From: Ancylomarina sp963977525
GTDB lineage: Bacteria > Bacteroidota > Bacteroidia > Bacteroidales > Marinifilaceae
NCBI GenBank assembly: GCA_963977525.1
Contig: CAXBPC010000001.1
Span: forward strand, 62,001-126,000
Length of the DNA: 64,000 nucleotides
Direction: 5' to 3'
The notes under the pieces: model-generated
Databases searched by the model: none
The model's input: the letters and a program-made list of their open reading frames with translations, nothing else
What the model was told of the DNA's origin: nothing
Position numbers and translations under genes: made by a program
Part shown: piece after piece, positions 34,514-43,514 of the stretch
Numbering within the stretch: position 1 is the stretch's first letter
Layout of the letters: the number at the start of each line of letters is the position of its first letter

Positions 34514-35845
34514 TTATTTAGACTCGTGGGAAAAGAATTTTAGGATCAAGAAACCTATTAAGCCAGAAAGTATAGATGCAATAAGAACAGCAAACTTTGC
34601 CAAACTCAATACGGCAGGATCTGTAAATGCTAGTTGAGACACAAAGAAAGACATCGTAAAACCTATTCCTCCAAGGAAGCCAATTCCAATAATTTGTGCC
34701 CAACATACATCAATAGGCTTTTGAGCAAAGCCCAAACGAACTCCAGCTAGTGCAAAAAGATAGATACCTAGGGGTTTCCCTAGAAAAAGACCCAATATAA
34801 TTCCTAAAGATATGGGTTCGAATACCTGCCCCAGTAATTGATGGTCTATAATAATACCTGCATTGGCAAAAGCAAAAAGAGGCACAATAAGATAGGCTAC
34901 CAATGGATGTAAAGCATGCTCTAATCGCTGCAATGGAGAAATAACCTCCTTACAGTTTTCCTCAATCGTTTCTACTGATGACTGTATGTGCTTGTCAGTC
35001 TCTGCCACAGTTGATTCAGCAGGTATCTTGCCCATTTGACTTAATAAAGACGTACCCGATTTTACAAATTCGAAGACCTCTCGATTAGCTCGCGCTGGAA
35101 TGGTTAAGGCTAAAAGAATACCTGCTAGTGTAGCATGTACACCAGACTTTAGTAGAACATACCAAAGTATAAGACCTAAAAATAAATAAACAGGGATAAT
35201 CCTTATCTTTAGTAAATTCAAACACCAAAGTAAAGCATATATACCTCCACCATAAATCAGATACATCCAATCAATCTCAGAGGTATAAAAAAGAGCAATT
35301 ACAATTACAGCTCCAATATCATCGACAATAGCAATTGAGGTTAGTAATAACTTTAAAGAAACAGGAATTCGCTTTCCTAGTAGGATCAATATACCAAGTG
35401 CAAATGCTATATCTGTTGCCATTGGAACTCCCCAACCATGTGTCCCCGCCCCTGTCTGGTTAAAATAGACATAAACCAAAGCTGGAACCAACATACCACC
35501 TACGGCAGAGAAAATTGGTAAGCTGGCATTTTTGATAGAAGATAATCCTCCTGTAAGCATCTCCCTCTTAATTTCGAGACCAACTACAAAGAAGAAGATT
35601 GCCATAAAACCATCATTAATCCAATGGATCAGAGTTTTGCTCAGTTTCCAATCTCCAAAATGCAAACCAACATATTTCTCCCAATAAGCAAGAAATTCTT
35701 CTCCCATATAGGAATTAGCGATAACTAGTGCGATCATGGTAAATGCCATAAGAACAATACCACCAAATGCTTCTAACCTTACAAATTCTACTAAGGGGTC
35801 TTTAATGCGTTCTAATAGTCGTTTTCTCTTTATAAATTGTATCAT
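34514..35845 (-). CDS. nhaA: Na+/H+ antiporter NhaA
   Basis: This 443-residue membrane protein has the full NhaA pattern: MATDIAFALGIL, then SIAIVDDIGAVIVIALFY with the two adjacent Asp residues of the ion-binding site, and GFLGGIGFTMSFFVSQLAF near the end. It exports Na+ in exchange for H+ and helps pH and salt balance, which fits a marine host. It is longer than the E. coli protein (388) because of a polar insertion at about residues 265-300 (ESTVAETDKHIQSSVETIEENC), a feature also seen in other Bacteroidota NhaA proteins. It is transcribed alone. Confidence 0.95.
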   Translation of the reverse strand: MIQFIKRKRLLERIKDPLVEFVRLEAFGGIVLMAFTMIALVIANSYMGEEFLAYWEKYVGLHFGDWKLSKTLIHWINDGFMAIFFFVVGLEIKREMLTGGLSSIKNASLPIFSAVGGMLVPALVYVYFNQTGAGTHGWGVPMATDIAFALGILILLGKRIPVSLKLLLTSIAIVDDIGAVIVIALFYTSEIDWMYLIYGGGIYALLWCLNLLKIRIIPVYLFLGLILWYVLLKSGVHATLAGILLALTIPARANREVFEFVKSGTSLLSQMGKIPAESTVAETDKHIQSSVETIEENCKEVISPLQRLEHALHPLVAYLIVPLFAFANAGIIIDHQLLGQVFEPISLGIILGLFLGKPLGIYLFALAGVRLGFAQKPIDVCWAQIIGIGFLGGIGFTMSFFVSQLAFTDPAVLSLAKFAVLIASILSGLIGFLILKFFSHESK

Positions 35846-36023
35846 TCTTTATTCTTTTAGTACTAATCGGTCTTATATACAGATTGGATTGGCATGAAAA
35901 CCAATTCTATGATTTAGGAATGGTTGGTCGTTCCAACCCCTTTTGCATACTGCAAAAACAGTAATCTACTAATGCTTTTGAAATAGGAGAATCCCTACTT
36001 CCATTCAAAAAAACAAGGTAAAA

Positions 36024-36680
36024 CTATAAATTTACTAGCTGGTTCTTGAAGGCATAAATCACTAGGTTAACTGTGTTGAAGGTATTGGTTTTTTGAAAGA
36101 GGTTACTTTTATGCTTTTCAACTGTTTTTGGACTTAGAAAGGTTCTCTCAGCAATTTCCTTATTGCCATACCCTTTGCATATAAGATCAATAATTTCCTT
36201 TTCTCTTTCTGTGAATACAGGTAATACTGCTTGCTCTTTTTTACGTTTCTTAAAACGATGAAGCTTATCGGAAAGTAGGCTTACTATCTCATCAGAAAAA
36301 TAATTACCTCCATTATGAACCTTCATAATCGCCTTCTCAAATTCATCTAACTCAGAATTCTTCAGCATATAAGCCTCTACACCAGCCACAAGCATCTTCT
36401 CCAAGTAATCCTCGTCAAGAAAAGTCGTTAACGCAATAATTTTAATATCAGGAAACTGCTCAACTGCACGGCGGCTTGCCTCAACGCCATCAACATGTGG
36501 CATATTGATATCCATAAAAACAATCTCAGGTACTTTTTTTTCAAGCAAATCTAGAAACTCTTGTCCGTTAGATGCCTCACCAATAATTTCAACATAGGGA
36601 AAACTCTGTAACAAAAGACGGAAGCCATCTCTAAAAATCTTATGATCGTCAACTAAAACTATCTTTATTTTTTCCATCAA
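36024..36680 (-). CDS. NarL/FixJ-type response regulator
   Basis: This 218-residue protein has a receiver domain (D11, D12, phospho-acceptor D57 in IVFMDINMPH, T85/T86, K107) and a C-terminal LuxR helix-turn-helix at about residues 150-215 (FTEREKEIIDLICKGYGNKEIAE). It is encoded 20 bp behind a histidine kinase gene of the matching HisKA_3 class, so the two form a pair. The signal is unknown. Neighbours are nhaA and universal stress genes, so an envelope or ionic stress signal is possible. Confidence 0.93.
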   Translation of the reverse strand: MMEKIKIVLVDDHKIFRDGFRLLLQSFPYVEIIGEASNGQEFLDLLEKKVPEIVFMDINMPHVDGVEASRRAVEQFPDIKIIALTTFLDEDYLEKMLVAGVEAYMLKNSELDEFEKAIMKVHNGGNYFSDEIVSLLSDKLHRFKKRKKEQAVLPVFTEREKEIIDLICKGYGNKEIAERTFLSPKTVEKHKSNLFQKTNTFNTVNLVIYAFKNQLVNL

Positions 36681-36700
36681 ATTGCTTTTTATCTATTCAA

Positions 36701-37978
36701 CTAGTTAAATTCAATATTCATTGTGAATCCTTCTCCTGGCGAAGTTTGTAGCACACAATGCCCTCCTATAGACTCAACTCTTTCTACAATATTTGAAAGT
36801 CCCATTTTATCATTCCCATGCATGCTCAGCTTACTCATATCAAACCCAATCCCATTATCTTTATAGGAAATAATGACGCGCCCTTTTTGTCGAGATAAAT
36901 GAATATTCGCTTTGTTAGCATTTGCATGTTTTAAACTATTATTCAAGAGTTCTCCAGTAATTCGATAAAGCATCACCTCGCTACTCTTTGTCATTTCCCC
37001 AGTAAATTTGCTACTATCAAATTCAATATTCATCTCACCAATACTGCTAATTTTAACACATAGCTTTTCTAAAGATTCTACAATATTATAACGATTCAAT
37101 ATTGATGGATTCAAATTATTAATGACTTCGCCTACTGCCTGTAGTGCTTGATTTGACAGGTTCGTGATATATTTCAATTTTTCACCAGCTGGTTTATTTC
37201 CAACAAGTTCTTTTTCGAGAATCTTGCTGTACATGCCTACACTAGATAATATGGCTCCCAATCCATCGTGTAAATCCATTGCAATCCTTTTCCTTTCTCT
37301 TTGTTCTACATCCATCGTATTACTAAGAATCTGACGTTCCGCTTTAATTAACGAATCCATCAATCTAGCAATTAAAGTCAAACTCAGTACAAGAATTATA
37401 AAGATAGCGACAAGTAAAAAGAAGATCTCTTTTTTTAATCTCGAGTTGCTCTCGTTAATGTAAGTTTGTAAGGCATTTTCATACTCAGTGAAGATTTTAT
37501 TGAAATTAAGGTAGGCTCGCAACATCGTGCTATCTACACGTTGCTCATTTAAATATTGTCCTGATTTTATGAGTTCGTCTAAACGTTTTACTGAAGCTTT
37601 CGTTTCCAATAGTTTCTGTTCAAATAACTCACTACTATCAGGTATGGTATGTTTAGTTTCAGCTACTATATCAGCCAATTTAATTAGATAAGAATCAGCC
37701 TCATTAAAGCTTTCTGCTATCCCATTAAAGGATAAGCTGTCTCGTTGCATAAGGAAGTTATCCATTTCAATCCTACCATTGAAGACTTCAACCTCTACTT
37801 TCTCTGAATACTCAACAAGTTTAATATGTCTAGCGTCGATAATTGAACTAGTCCAAAAAGTATATATGATTCCACCAAAGGCAAAAACACTAAATAGAAG
37901 CAAAACAGAAATCACTTTTTGCTTAATAAGAAAACTCTTTTTTGTAAGCATATATCTAAGGCCTTTGTCAATTTTCAC
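36701..37978 (-). CDS. Sensor histidine kinase, HisKA_3 class
   Basis: This 425-residue protein has two membrane helices (about 20-44 and 185-206) that flank a helical periplasmic domain. The phospho-acceptor H237 lies in RKRIAMDLHDGLGAILSS, typical of NarX/DesK-type kinases. The C-terminal ATPase domain has ELLNNSLKHANAN (N box) and ISYKDNGIGFDM (G1 box). Met10 is a possible alternative start. It should phosphorylate the NarL-type regulator encoded next. The periplasmic domain resembles a four-helix chemoreceptor-like sensor; the ligand is unknown. Confidence 0.92.
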   Translation of the reverse strand: MKIDKGLRYMLTKKSFLIKQKVISVLLLFSVFAFGGIIYTFWTSSIIDARHIKLVEYSEKVEVEVFNGRIEMDNFLMQRDSLSFNGIAESFNEADSYLIKLADIVAETKHTIPDSSELFEQKLLETKASVKRLDELIKSGQYLNEQRVDSTMLRAYLNFNKIFTEYENALQTYINESNSRLKKEIFFLLVAIFIILVLSLTLIARLMDSLIKAERQILSNTMDVEQRERKRIAMDLHDGLGAILSSVGMYSKILEKELVGNKPAGEKLKYITNLSNQALQAVGEVINNLNPSILNRYNIVESLEKLCVKISSIGEMNIEFDSSKFTGEMTKSSEVMLYRITGELLNNSLKHANANKANIHLSRQKGRVIISYKDNGIGFDMSKLSMHGNDKMGLSNIVERVESIGGHCVLQTSPGEGFTMNIEFN

Positions 37979-38169
37979 AGGAGTAAAACAAATTTACAAT
38001 AAAAAATAAGCTCAAAACATATTAAATCTATTTTCAAGCCAAAAAGGAAAGCTTCCTACCACAAGTTAAGGAAACTTCCCTATACCTTAAACTACATTGA
38101 TCAGCCCCCAAGCAGCACAATAGTAGTATACAGCTAATTGACCCTTTCATTATTATTATTGTCCTATAA

Positions 38170-39108
38170 TTATTCTAAAACTCGCTCTACCATTGGCTTA
38201 CCAGCTTTTATACTGACAGGAATGTTGGCTCCTAATATATCTTTCAGAAAACTAACTTTTGTTGATTCCAATCTTAAAACTGGCTTCACCGAGTCGTGTA
38301 ATAACCTAGAAGTAAAATTCTCAGATTGCGCATTCCCAAATAAAATATCTTGAGCACCTTGAGCTAAGACTAAATCGGCTTTTTCCTGTTTAGCATACTG
38401 CAACAGGCTTTCAACCTTATCATCATCTTCATTCTCAATTATTCTAGCTTCACATTGAATTCCTTCATCACGAATAGAACGTTCTAGCAACTTTGCCTTT
38501 TTATAGGCTAAACTTTGTTCCAATTCTATTTTCACATTTAATACTGAGATTAAAGTAATTCGAGAATTTAATTTCTTCCCTAGATATATGGACCAATTTA
38601 ATAGATCTCGTGACTGCTGTCTGATATCAACAGGAACAAGGATATTTCGCACGCCTCTATAGGTCCATCTATCCTTCACTGAAAGAACTGGGCAATTTAT
38701 GTCTTGAACAATCTTATCAGCACTGTGTTTTTTCAACTTGCCAACCAAGCCCTCAATTCTTTCATTCTTACGAATGATAACCAAATTATAATTTTCCTTA
38801 TTAGCGACTTCAATAACAACTGGTACATGCTGACCAATTTCAACTCTTAAATCAACATATTCAGGAATTCTACCCTTAAACTGTATTTTAGCAAATCGAA
38901 TTAGCCGAACCATGGCTCTTGCTTGCAGTCTCTTATTTAATTCATTCTGCACTAAACTTTGGATATTTGAAGCAGCAGGAGTCACATGAATCAAGGTAAT
39001 TTTTGAATTCATTTTCTTCTTGAAAAAGACAGCTTGCTTCAAGGCATCTTCCCCATCACCACTTAGGCTAACAGGAACAAGAATACGTTCTAGTTTAATA
39101 TTTTTCAT
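38170..39108 (-). CDS. Universal stress protein with two UspA domains
   Basis: This 312-residue protein has two UspA-type domains: the first from ERILVPVSLSGDGEDAL and the second from VRNILVPVDIRQQSRDLL. The canonical ATP-binding G-X2-G-X9-G(S/T) motif is not obvious in either half, so nucleotide binding is uncertain. Such tandem proteins in Bacteroidota belong to stress and energy-limitation responses. It lies 20 bp behind another Usp-like gene on the same strand and is probably co-transcribed with it. Confidence 0.85.
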   Translation of the reverse strand: MKNIKLERILVPVSLSGDGEDALKQAVFFKKKMNSKITLIHVTPAASNIQSLVQNELNKRLQARAMVRLIRFAKIQFKGRIPEYVDLRVEIGQHVPVVIEVANKENYNLVIIRKNERIEGLVGKLKKHSADKIVQDINCPVLSVKDRWTYRGVRNILVPVDIRQQSRDLLNWSIYLGKKLNSRITLISVLNVKIELEQSLAYKKAKLLERSIRDEGIQCEARIIENEDDDKVESLLQYAKQEKADLVLAQGAQDILFGNAQSENFTSRLLHDSVKPVLRLESTKVSFLKDILGANIPVSIKAGKPMVERVLE

Positions 39109-39128
39109 ATCAATCTCTCTTTAAAATT

Positions 39129-39956
39129 TCAAACACGAATACCTTTACTTTTTAACAACCAAGAATCCAAACAAGATTTTATCCCATTCTGAAATTTTCG
39201 ATTCAAGTTCTTTTCAAATACAATCAGCTTGCTTTTTCCACTTCTCAAAAATTCTTGTATTTCTTTTTGCCCTTCACCTTTTTCTACCTGAGAGAAGATT
39301 AATTTTGCTCCTTTACAGTTCTCTATTAAAGGCAACACTCTTCTTTTTCTAACTTCTTGTGATTCAAACAAGCTTGATAAACAGACGCTAATATTAGGTT
39401 TTTCGCTGATAGCTATCTTTTTCAGAACTGATAAGTTTGACGAATTTGTCTTAGGTGTATCTGCTAGCATAAAAGCTTCTGATATGCTATTATCTTTATC
39501 TAATCCTGTCAGTACAAATAAATCTTCAGAAACATTATCAATTACCTCATTCATTCGATTCTTCCTTAATAAGAAATTCTCATAATTGGGTGAACCCAAC
39601 ACAACTTGCCAGTGCTGAGATGTATATGTAGCAGTCTTAAAAAAAGTGGTTAAATCACCTTCAAAAGAGATCAATATAATCTGATCATCGGGCATGGAAT
39701 AACGACTTTGCAAATACTTTTTAAGATTATTCAACTCACTAGTTGCAATATTCTCTAACATAGGAGATAAATCGCGTACCATTGATGATCCAAAGTTCGG
39801 TTTCTGCCAAGTTTGAATTAAATGAACTAATGAACCTGGACGATAGAGATATCGCATTGCAAAATATATGGCTGCCATATTACCATCTGAATAATCAGCT
39901 AAAATCAGAATATTCGAATTTTCCTTTATTTGTGTGTCAATTTCCCTTGTCTTCAT
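39129..39956 (-). CDS. Usp-like protein, divergent
   Basis: This 275-residue protein starts with NILILADYSDGNMAAIYFAMRYL, which has the Rossmann-like start of UspA proteins, and continues SLVHLIQTWQKPNF. The second half is more diverged (KIAISEKPNISVCLSSLFESQ). No clear ATP motif is present. It is the first gene of a two-gene stress unit. Its stop codon is TGA, which shows that TGA works as a stop in this genome; this matters for the broken trpB. Confidence 0.7.
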   Translation of the reverse strand: MKTREIDTQIKENSNILILADYSDGNMAAIYFAMRYLYRPGSLVHLIQTWQKPNFGSSMVRDLSPMLENIATSELNNLKKYLQSRYSMPDDQIILISFEGDLTTFFKTATYTSQHWQVVLGSPNYENFLLRKNRMNEVIDNVSEDLFVLTGLDKDNSISEAFMLADTPKTNSSNLSVLKKIAISEKPNISVCLSSLFESQEVRKRRVLPLIENCKGAKLIFSQVEKGEGQKEIQEFLRSGKSKLIVFEKNLNRKFQNGIKSCLDSWLLKSKGIRV

Positions 39957-40214
39957 ATCTCAATTTTTATTGGACAAATGTATGGGCTATAAAGCATCAG
40001 AGAAACAGGGCAAGTCCTAAACCGACTGGGGGAAAACCCTACATTCTTTACTATTACAAATTTTTAACATATTTTTAAGATAGATCTAAGACTCTCAATA
40101 AGAGAACGTCGAGAGGGCATATAAGTTAAATTACTATACAAGTGATTATAGGTAACCTCATATGGTGTAATACCCCTTGGTATTTTATCTACATTTACAT
40201 CATCAGTAAAGAAT

Positions 40215-40502
40215 ATGAAGAACTTTAGCACTCGTTTAATACTTATAGCTTTACTTTTTGTAGTAGGTCCAACAATTCACAAAATTGTAATGGCAAAACA
40301 ACAAAAAGATGCTATCTACATTCCTATTTCTGAGGCTGATCAATCATCATTAGAAGAAGAAAATGAAGAGTATGAAGGCCAAGTTGCCTGTTCTCTTCCA
40401 GACTATATAAAGCTTTATTATAAACAGATTTCTTTCACTATTCGAGCTTCGCTTTTCCCTTTAAGTTTAGCAGATACTTCCTTTTCACCTCCTCCTATAT
40501 AA
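40215..40502 (+). CDS. Small exported or membrane-anchored hypothetical protein
   Basis: This 95-residue protein has a hydrophobic N-terminus (LILIALLFVVGPTIHKIVMA) that could be a signal peptide or anchor. An acidic stretch (SSLEEENEEYEG) follows, and the C-terminus ends SFSPPPI. No family is recognised. The preceding 250 bp hold no other gene, and an AT-rich promoter region lies between this gene and the divergent Usp genes. It may be real, but the evidence is only length, start and a plausible signal. Confidence 0.5.
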   Translation: MKNFSTRLILIALLFVVGPTIHKIVMAKQQKDAIYIPISEADQSSLEEENEEYEGQVACSLPDYIKLYYKQISFTIRASLFPLSLADTSFSPPPI

Positions 40503-40688
40503 TATTGGAAATTTGGCGCATAAACATTCCTATTAAATCTATTTTTCGCATTTTCTACCTCAATTGGTAAAAGAGATTTAAATTAGCTTGCAAGCTTAAA
40601 GCCCTGTGCCTTATTGCCATAATTAAAATATCAAATCCTCCTTCTCAGGATTTATTTTTACTTTATTACTATTAGATCAGAGAAAATA

Positions 40689-41312
40689 ATGAGATCACAA
40701 TCAGCACAAAAGAATCGCAAAAACAGACTCCAACTAACTCACCAGTATTATTCTTATACAGGATTTTATAGTTTTATTTGGGAGAATATCAAGAAAGCAA
40801 TTTTGCCTTTTATCCTCATTGTAGGTGTACTAATATTGCTAGATCGGTTCATCATCGACTTTAACACTTTCTTTGAATATGTCACTGAGAATTATTCTGC
40901 AATAAGTATATATTCTCTTTTCTTCACATCAGAATCAATACTTGGATTAATTCCTCCAGAGTTATTTATTGCATGGGTCAAGACCCTAGATAATTCATTC
41001 ATTAACCTATCTCTACTTGCCTTACTATCTTATTTAGGAGGTTGTGTTTCCTATTTCATCGGTAGAAGTATACTTAGTATTCCTAAAGTGAGTCATTATA
41101 TTGAGTCGAAAATGACAAAACACATTATTAATATTCGTAAATGGGGTGGTTTTTTAATCATTGTAGGAGCTTTACTGCCTATTCCATTCTCTATGGTTAG
41201 TATCGCTTCCGGAATCATTAGCTTCAGTTTTAAAAGGTATTTGATGTATGGATTATTCAGATTCCTACGCTTTTATTTATATGCATTAGCCATCTTCTCA
41301 TTGATGAGCTAG
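40689..41312 (+). CDS. DedA/VTT-domain (SNARE-associated) membrane protein, YqaA-like
   Basis: This 207-residue membrane protein has about five hydrophobic segments. The VTT-type core shows GLIPPELFIAWV, LSYLGGCVSYFIGRSI and KWGGFLIIVGALLPIPFSMVSIASG. Proteins of this fold act as lipid scramblases or flippases, or in membrane homeostasis. The N-terminal polar segment (residues 1-30) precedes the first helix. It ends just before a strong bidirectional terminator shared with the convergent DUF302 gene. Confidence 0.82.
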   Translation: MRSQSAQKNRKNRLQLTHQYYSYTGFYSFIWENIKKAILPFILIVGVLILLDRFIIDFNTFFEYVTENYSAISIYSLFFTSESILGLIPPELFIAWVKTLDNSFINLSLLALLSYLGGCVSYFIGRSILSIPKVSHYIESKMTKHIINIRKWGGFLIIVGALLPIPFSMVSIASGIISFSFKRYLMYGLFRFLRFYLYALAIFSLMS

Positions 41313-41316
41313 CAAA

Positions 41317-41347
41317 AAAAATCCCAGCTCAAAAAGCTGGGATTTTT
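41317..41347. terminator. Bidirectional terminator between VTT and DUF302 genes
   Basis: The stem AAAAATCCCAGCT pairs with AGCTGGGATTTTT around a five-base loop. A-runs and T-runs flank both sides, so it can serve both convergent genes. Confidence 0.9.
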
Positions 41348-41363
41348 ATGTTAGAATTCTATT

Positions 41364-41756
41364 CTAATTTAAACTATTGATTACAAGCTTCAACTTATTC
41401 TGAATTTCAATTGCAATTTCCCCTAAGGTATCATTTTCTACCGTAGCCATCGATGCAATAGGATCAACAGCCGATACCTCGATATCACCATTATCCTGTT
41501 CCTCAACAATGACATTACAAGGAAGGAAAACACCAATCTTATCTTCTCTTTGTAAGGCTTTGTAAGCATAGTGTGGATTACAAGCTCCTAAAATGACATA
41601 CTTCTTAAAGTCAGCGTCTATTTTCTTCTTAAGCGTTGCTTTTACATCAATTTGAGTTAGTACTCCAAAACCTTCCTTTTTCAATTCATCAGTAACCTGA
41701 TCGATAGCTTCATCAAAGTTTTTTGTTTTTAAAACCTTATTAAAATAGTAGCTCAT
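41364..41756 (-). CDS. DUF302 family protein
   Basis: This 130-residue protein has the DUF302 pattern: NFDEAIDQVTDELKKEGFGVLTQIDVKATLKKK, then YVILGACNPHYAYKALQ and GVFLPCNVIVEEQDNG. The fold is small and possibly binds a ligand or heme; the Cys residues in ACNP and PCNV are conserved in the family. No signal peptide is present, so it should be cytosolic. It is monocistronic. Its function is not established. Confidence 0.88.
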   Translation of the reverse strand: MSYYFNKVLKTKNFDEAIDQVTDELKKEGFGVLTQIDVKATLKKKIDADFKKYVILGACNPHYAYKALQREDKIGVFLPCNVIVEEQDNGDIEVSAVDPIASMATVENDTLGEIAIEIQNKLKLVINSLN

Positions 41757-41858
41757 AATTTGAATCTTAAATTTTAATTAACTCGAATATATATAAAGCT
41801 GAAACTAATAGCCTAATGTAATTTTACGTTTCACTAATTTAACGAATTATATCCCAAT

Positions 41859-41892
41859 AAAAAAAGCCTCTGATTATTCATCAAAGGCCTTT
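41859..41892 (-). terminator. Terminator after the spondin-domain gene
   Basis: AAAGCCTCTGAT pairs with ATCAAAGGCCTTT with one mismatch and a U-run follows in the minus-strand RNA. Confidence 0.7.
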
Positions 41893-41911
41893 CAATTATA
41901 AATACTTTAAT

Positions 41912-42589
41912 CTATTTCTTAACAAATGTAACAGTAGCAAATGCAGTAGGCAATTCCGTACCATCTCCTAGTGGAGCATCAATAATCAATGAAATTAATC
42001 CTTGTGGATCTGCATCGGCATTAGCAGATGTAAAGCTTATTCCATCATCAGTACCCGAATCGTAAACAGCTGCTGTTATTGTTTTACTAGTTGCAAAGTG
42101 AGTCCCATCATATAGGTTTACATTAAGAGCTGCCACATACCAATCTGGGCTTGGAGCAACCATTGAAACCAATGTTACCGCTGGATTTTCAGAATTCACA
42201 TCTACATCAACAGTAATTTCTCCAGTTCCACTTCCCAATCCACTTCCAATAACAAAATCTAAACCTTCTCCAGCAGCAATTTTAGCTTCTAACTCAGTTT
42301 GTAGTGTTGCGGTAGCTCCATCTTCTGCCATCGATTCTATACCCGCCGAAGCTGTCGTTCCAACATTAAATAATTGACTCGATGCTGGATGACTCCATCC
42401 AATCAAAGGCGAAAAGTGGGCTCCTGATGGATAATCTTTTGGGAAATCTGTACTATTCCAATGCATAGTAAATGTTACTGTGTATGAAGCATCACCTTCA
42501 ATTCCCATCTCAACAGGTCCGTCACTTTCTGAACAACTTGCAATAAAAAGCCCAAGTATTAGATATAAATACGATTTTATTTTTTTCAT
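41912..42589 (-). CDS. Secreted lipoprotein with Spondin_N domain
   Basis: This 225-residue protein has a lipoprotein signal ending LFIASCSESDG (Cys19). The remainder is a Spondin_N domain: YTVTFTMHWNSTDFP at the start, HFSPLIGWSH, and MVAPSPDWYVAALNVNLYDG. Bacterial proteins of this family are surface or periplasmic and of unknown function; the beta-sandwich may bind Ca2+ or matrix material. It is monocistronic, with its own terminator downstream. Confidence 0.9.
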   Translation of the reverse strand: MKKIKSYLYLILGLFIASCSESDGPVEMGIEGDASYTVTFTMHWNSTDFPKDYPSGAHFSPLIGWSHPASSQLFNVGTTASAGIESMAEDGATATLQTELEAKIAAGEGLDFVIGSGLGSGTGEITVDVDVNSENPAVTLVSMVAPSPDWYVAALNVNLYDGTHFATSKTITAAVYDSGTDDGISFTSANADADPQGLISLIIDAPLGDGTELPTAFATVTFVKK

Positions 42590-42722
42590 AGTTCAAATAT
42601 ATAATTTCAAAAATTCATATAAAAACAATTATCCCTTGAAACGAACAGTATCTAATTACCGACTAACACTATTTTTATTTATTCTAATTAAGCAAGTTGG
42701 GAAATCACGAATTTAATTGAAA

Positions 42723-43148
42723 TTATTTTGAATACCTCAAGCGTAATACTTTGTTATTCGTCTCTTTATGTATTAATTCCTCTATAAGTTCAAAACCATA
42801 TCTATCATAGAATGCTCTTCCAACATTGTTTCGTTCAAAAACCTCAACCTCCATTTCTTCATGAAAATCTGAAACAAAATCCATAAGCTGTTTACCTATT
42901 CCCAAACCATGATTGTCAGGACGAACAAATATTGCTCCGACTTCATTACCCATCATAGAAATAAAACCTAGAATTAGCTTATCTTTTTCGAATACCCAAG
43001 TTGACGTATTTGGAATATAAACATCACGAATATTCCTCTTCTCCATGCCCATAAAATCGGCATCTAAAAAAGGATGAGCCATTCTTGACGCTTGATACCA
43101 AACCTCTAAAATTTCATCTATATCACTTTCCTTATATTTTCTAATCAT
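42723..43148 (-). CDS. GNAT family N-acetyltransferase
   Basis: This 141-residue protein shows the acetyl-CoA-binding motif A (FVRPDNHGLGIGKQLMDFV) and motif B (VEVFERNNVGRAFYDRYGFEL). It acetylates an amine group of an unknown small molecule or protein. It resembles the E. coli YjaB type in its start (MIRKYKESDIDEILEVWYQASRMAHPF). It is transcribed away from the trpB leader. Confidence 0.92.
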   Translation of the reverse strand: MIRKYKESDIDEILEVWYQASRMAHPFLDADFMGMEKRNIRDVYIPNTSTWVFEKDKLILGFISMMGNEVGAIFVRPDNHGLGIGKQLMDFVSDFHEEMEVEVFERNNVGRAFYDRYGFELIEELIHKETNNKVLRLRYSK

Positions 43149-43313
43149 TTTACGCTCCTGTTTTCGATATCTAATTTAAATCAGCATCTATACATCATAT
43201 CATCTCACTAACAACAACTTAAACACTGATACTATTTATAAAACCACAACTCTATAAGATACGAATCAATTGTCAAAGAGTCAATTCCTAATTCATTTCT
43301 TTTGAAATGAAAC

Positions 43314-43344
43314 TTGTTTTAAATAAAAATGTGCCATAACATTG
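43314..43344 (+). promoter_or_regulatory. Bacteroidota-type promoter of the trp leader
   Basis: TTG at 43314 and TAACATTG at 43337 fit the Bacteroidota -33 (TTTG/TTG) and -7 (TAnnTTTG) boxes with a 20-bp spacer and one mismatch. Transcription would start a few bases downstream, close to the leader peptide start codon, leaving a short 5' untranslated region. Confidence 0.6.
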
Positions 43345-43360
43345 CAGCATGAAAACAAAT

Positions 43361-43417
43361 ATGACACAAAATAAATTTTGGTGGAACTTCTCAATAAATC
43401 ATATCGAGAAGGCTTAG
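43361..43417 (+). CDS. trp leader peptide with tandem Trp codons
   Basis: A short frame encodes MTQNKFWWNFSINHIEKA, with two adjacent TGG codons at 43379-43384. An in-frame ATG four codons upstream (43349) could also be used. The stop TAG lies at 43415, inside the segment that would otherwise form the antiterminator. Position, size and Trp content are exactly what ribosome-mediated attenuation needs. The peptide itself would have no other function. Confidence 0.85.
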   Translation: MTQNKFWWNFSINHIEKA

Positions 43418-43458
43418 CCATATGCACATAATTCATATACTAAAAGACCTGCTTCTCG
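43387..43458 (+). promoter_or_regulatory. Mutually exclusive attenuator hairpins (1:2 and 2:3)
   Basis: Segment 1 CTTCTC (43387-43392), just after the Trp codons, pairs with segment 2 GAGAAG (43406-43411). Segment 2, as CGAGAAG (43405-43411), pairs perfectly with CTTCTCG (43452-43458), which overlaps the terminator stem and loop. A ribosome stalled at the Trp codons covers segment 1, frees segment 2 and lets 2:3 block the terminator. A ribosome that reaches the stop codon covers segment 2 and the terminator forms. Confidence 0.82.
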
Positions 43459-43472
43459 CAGGTCTTTTTTTT
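43442..43472 (+). terminator. Attenuator terminator upstream of trpB
   Basis: An 11-bp stem, AAAAGACCTGC with GCAGGTCTTTT, encloses TTCTC and is followed by a long run of T. It lies 24 bases after the leader stop codon and about 40 bases before trpB. Confidence 0.95.
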
Positions 43473-43514
43473 TTGCTCAAAATCGTAGAATTCTAATTAT
43501 AAAATCAAAATACC

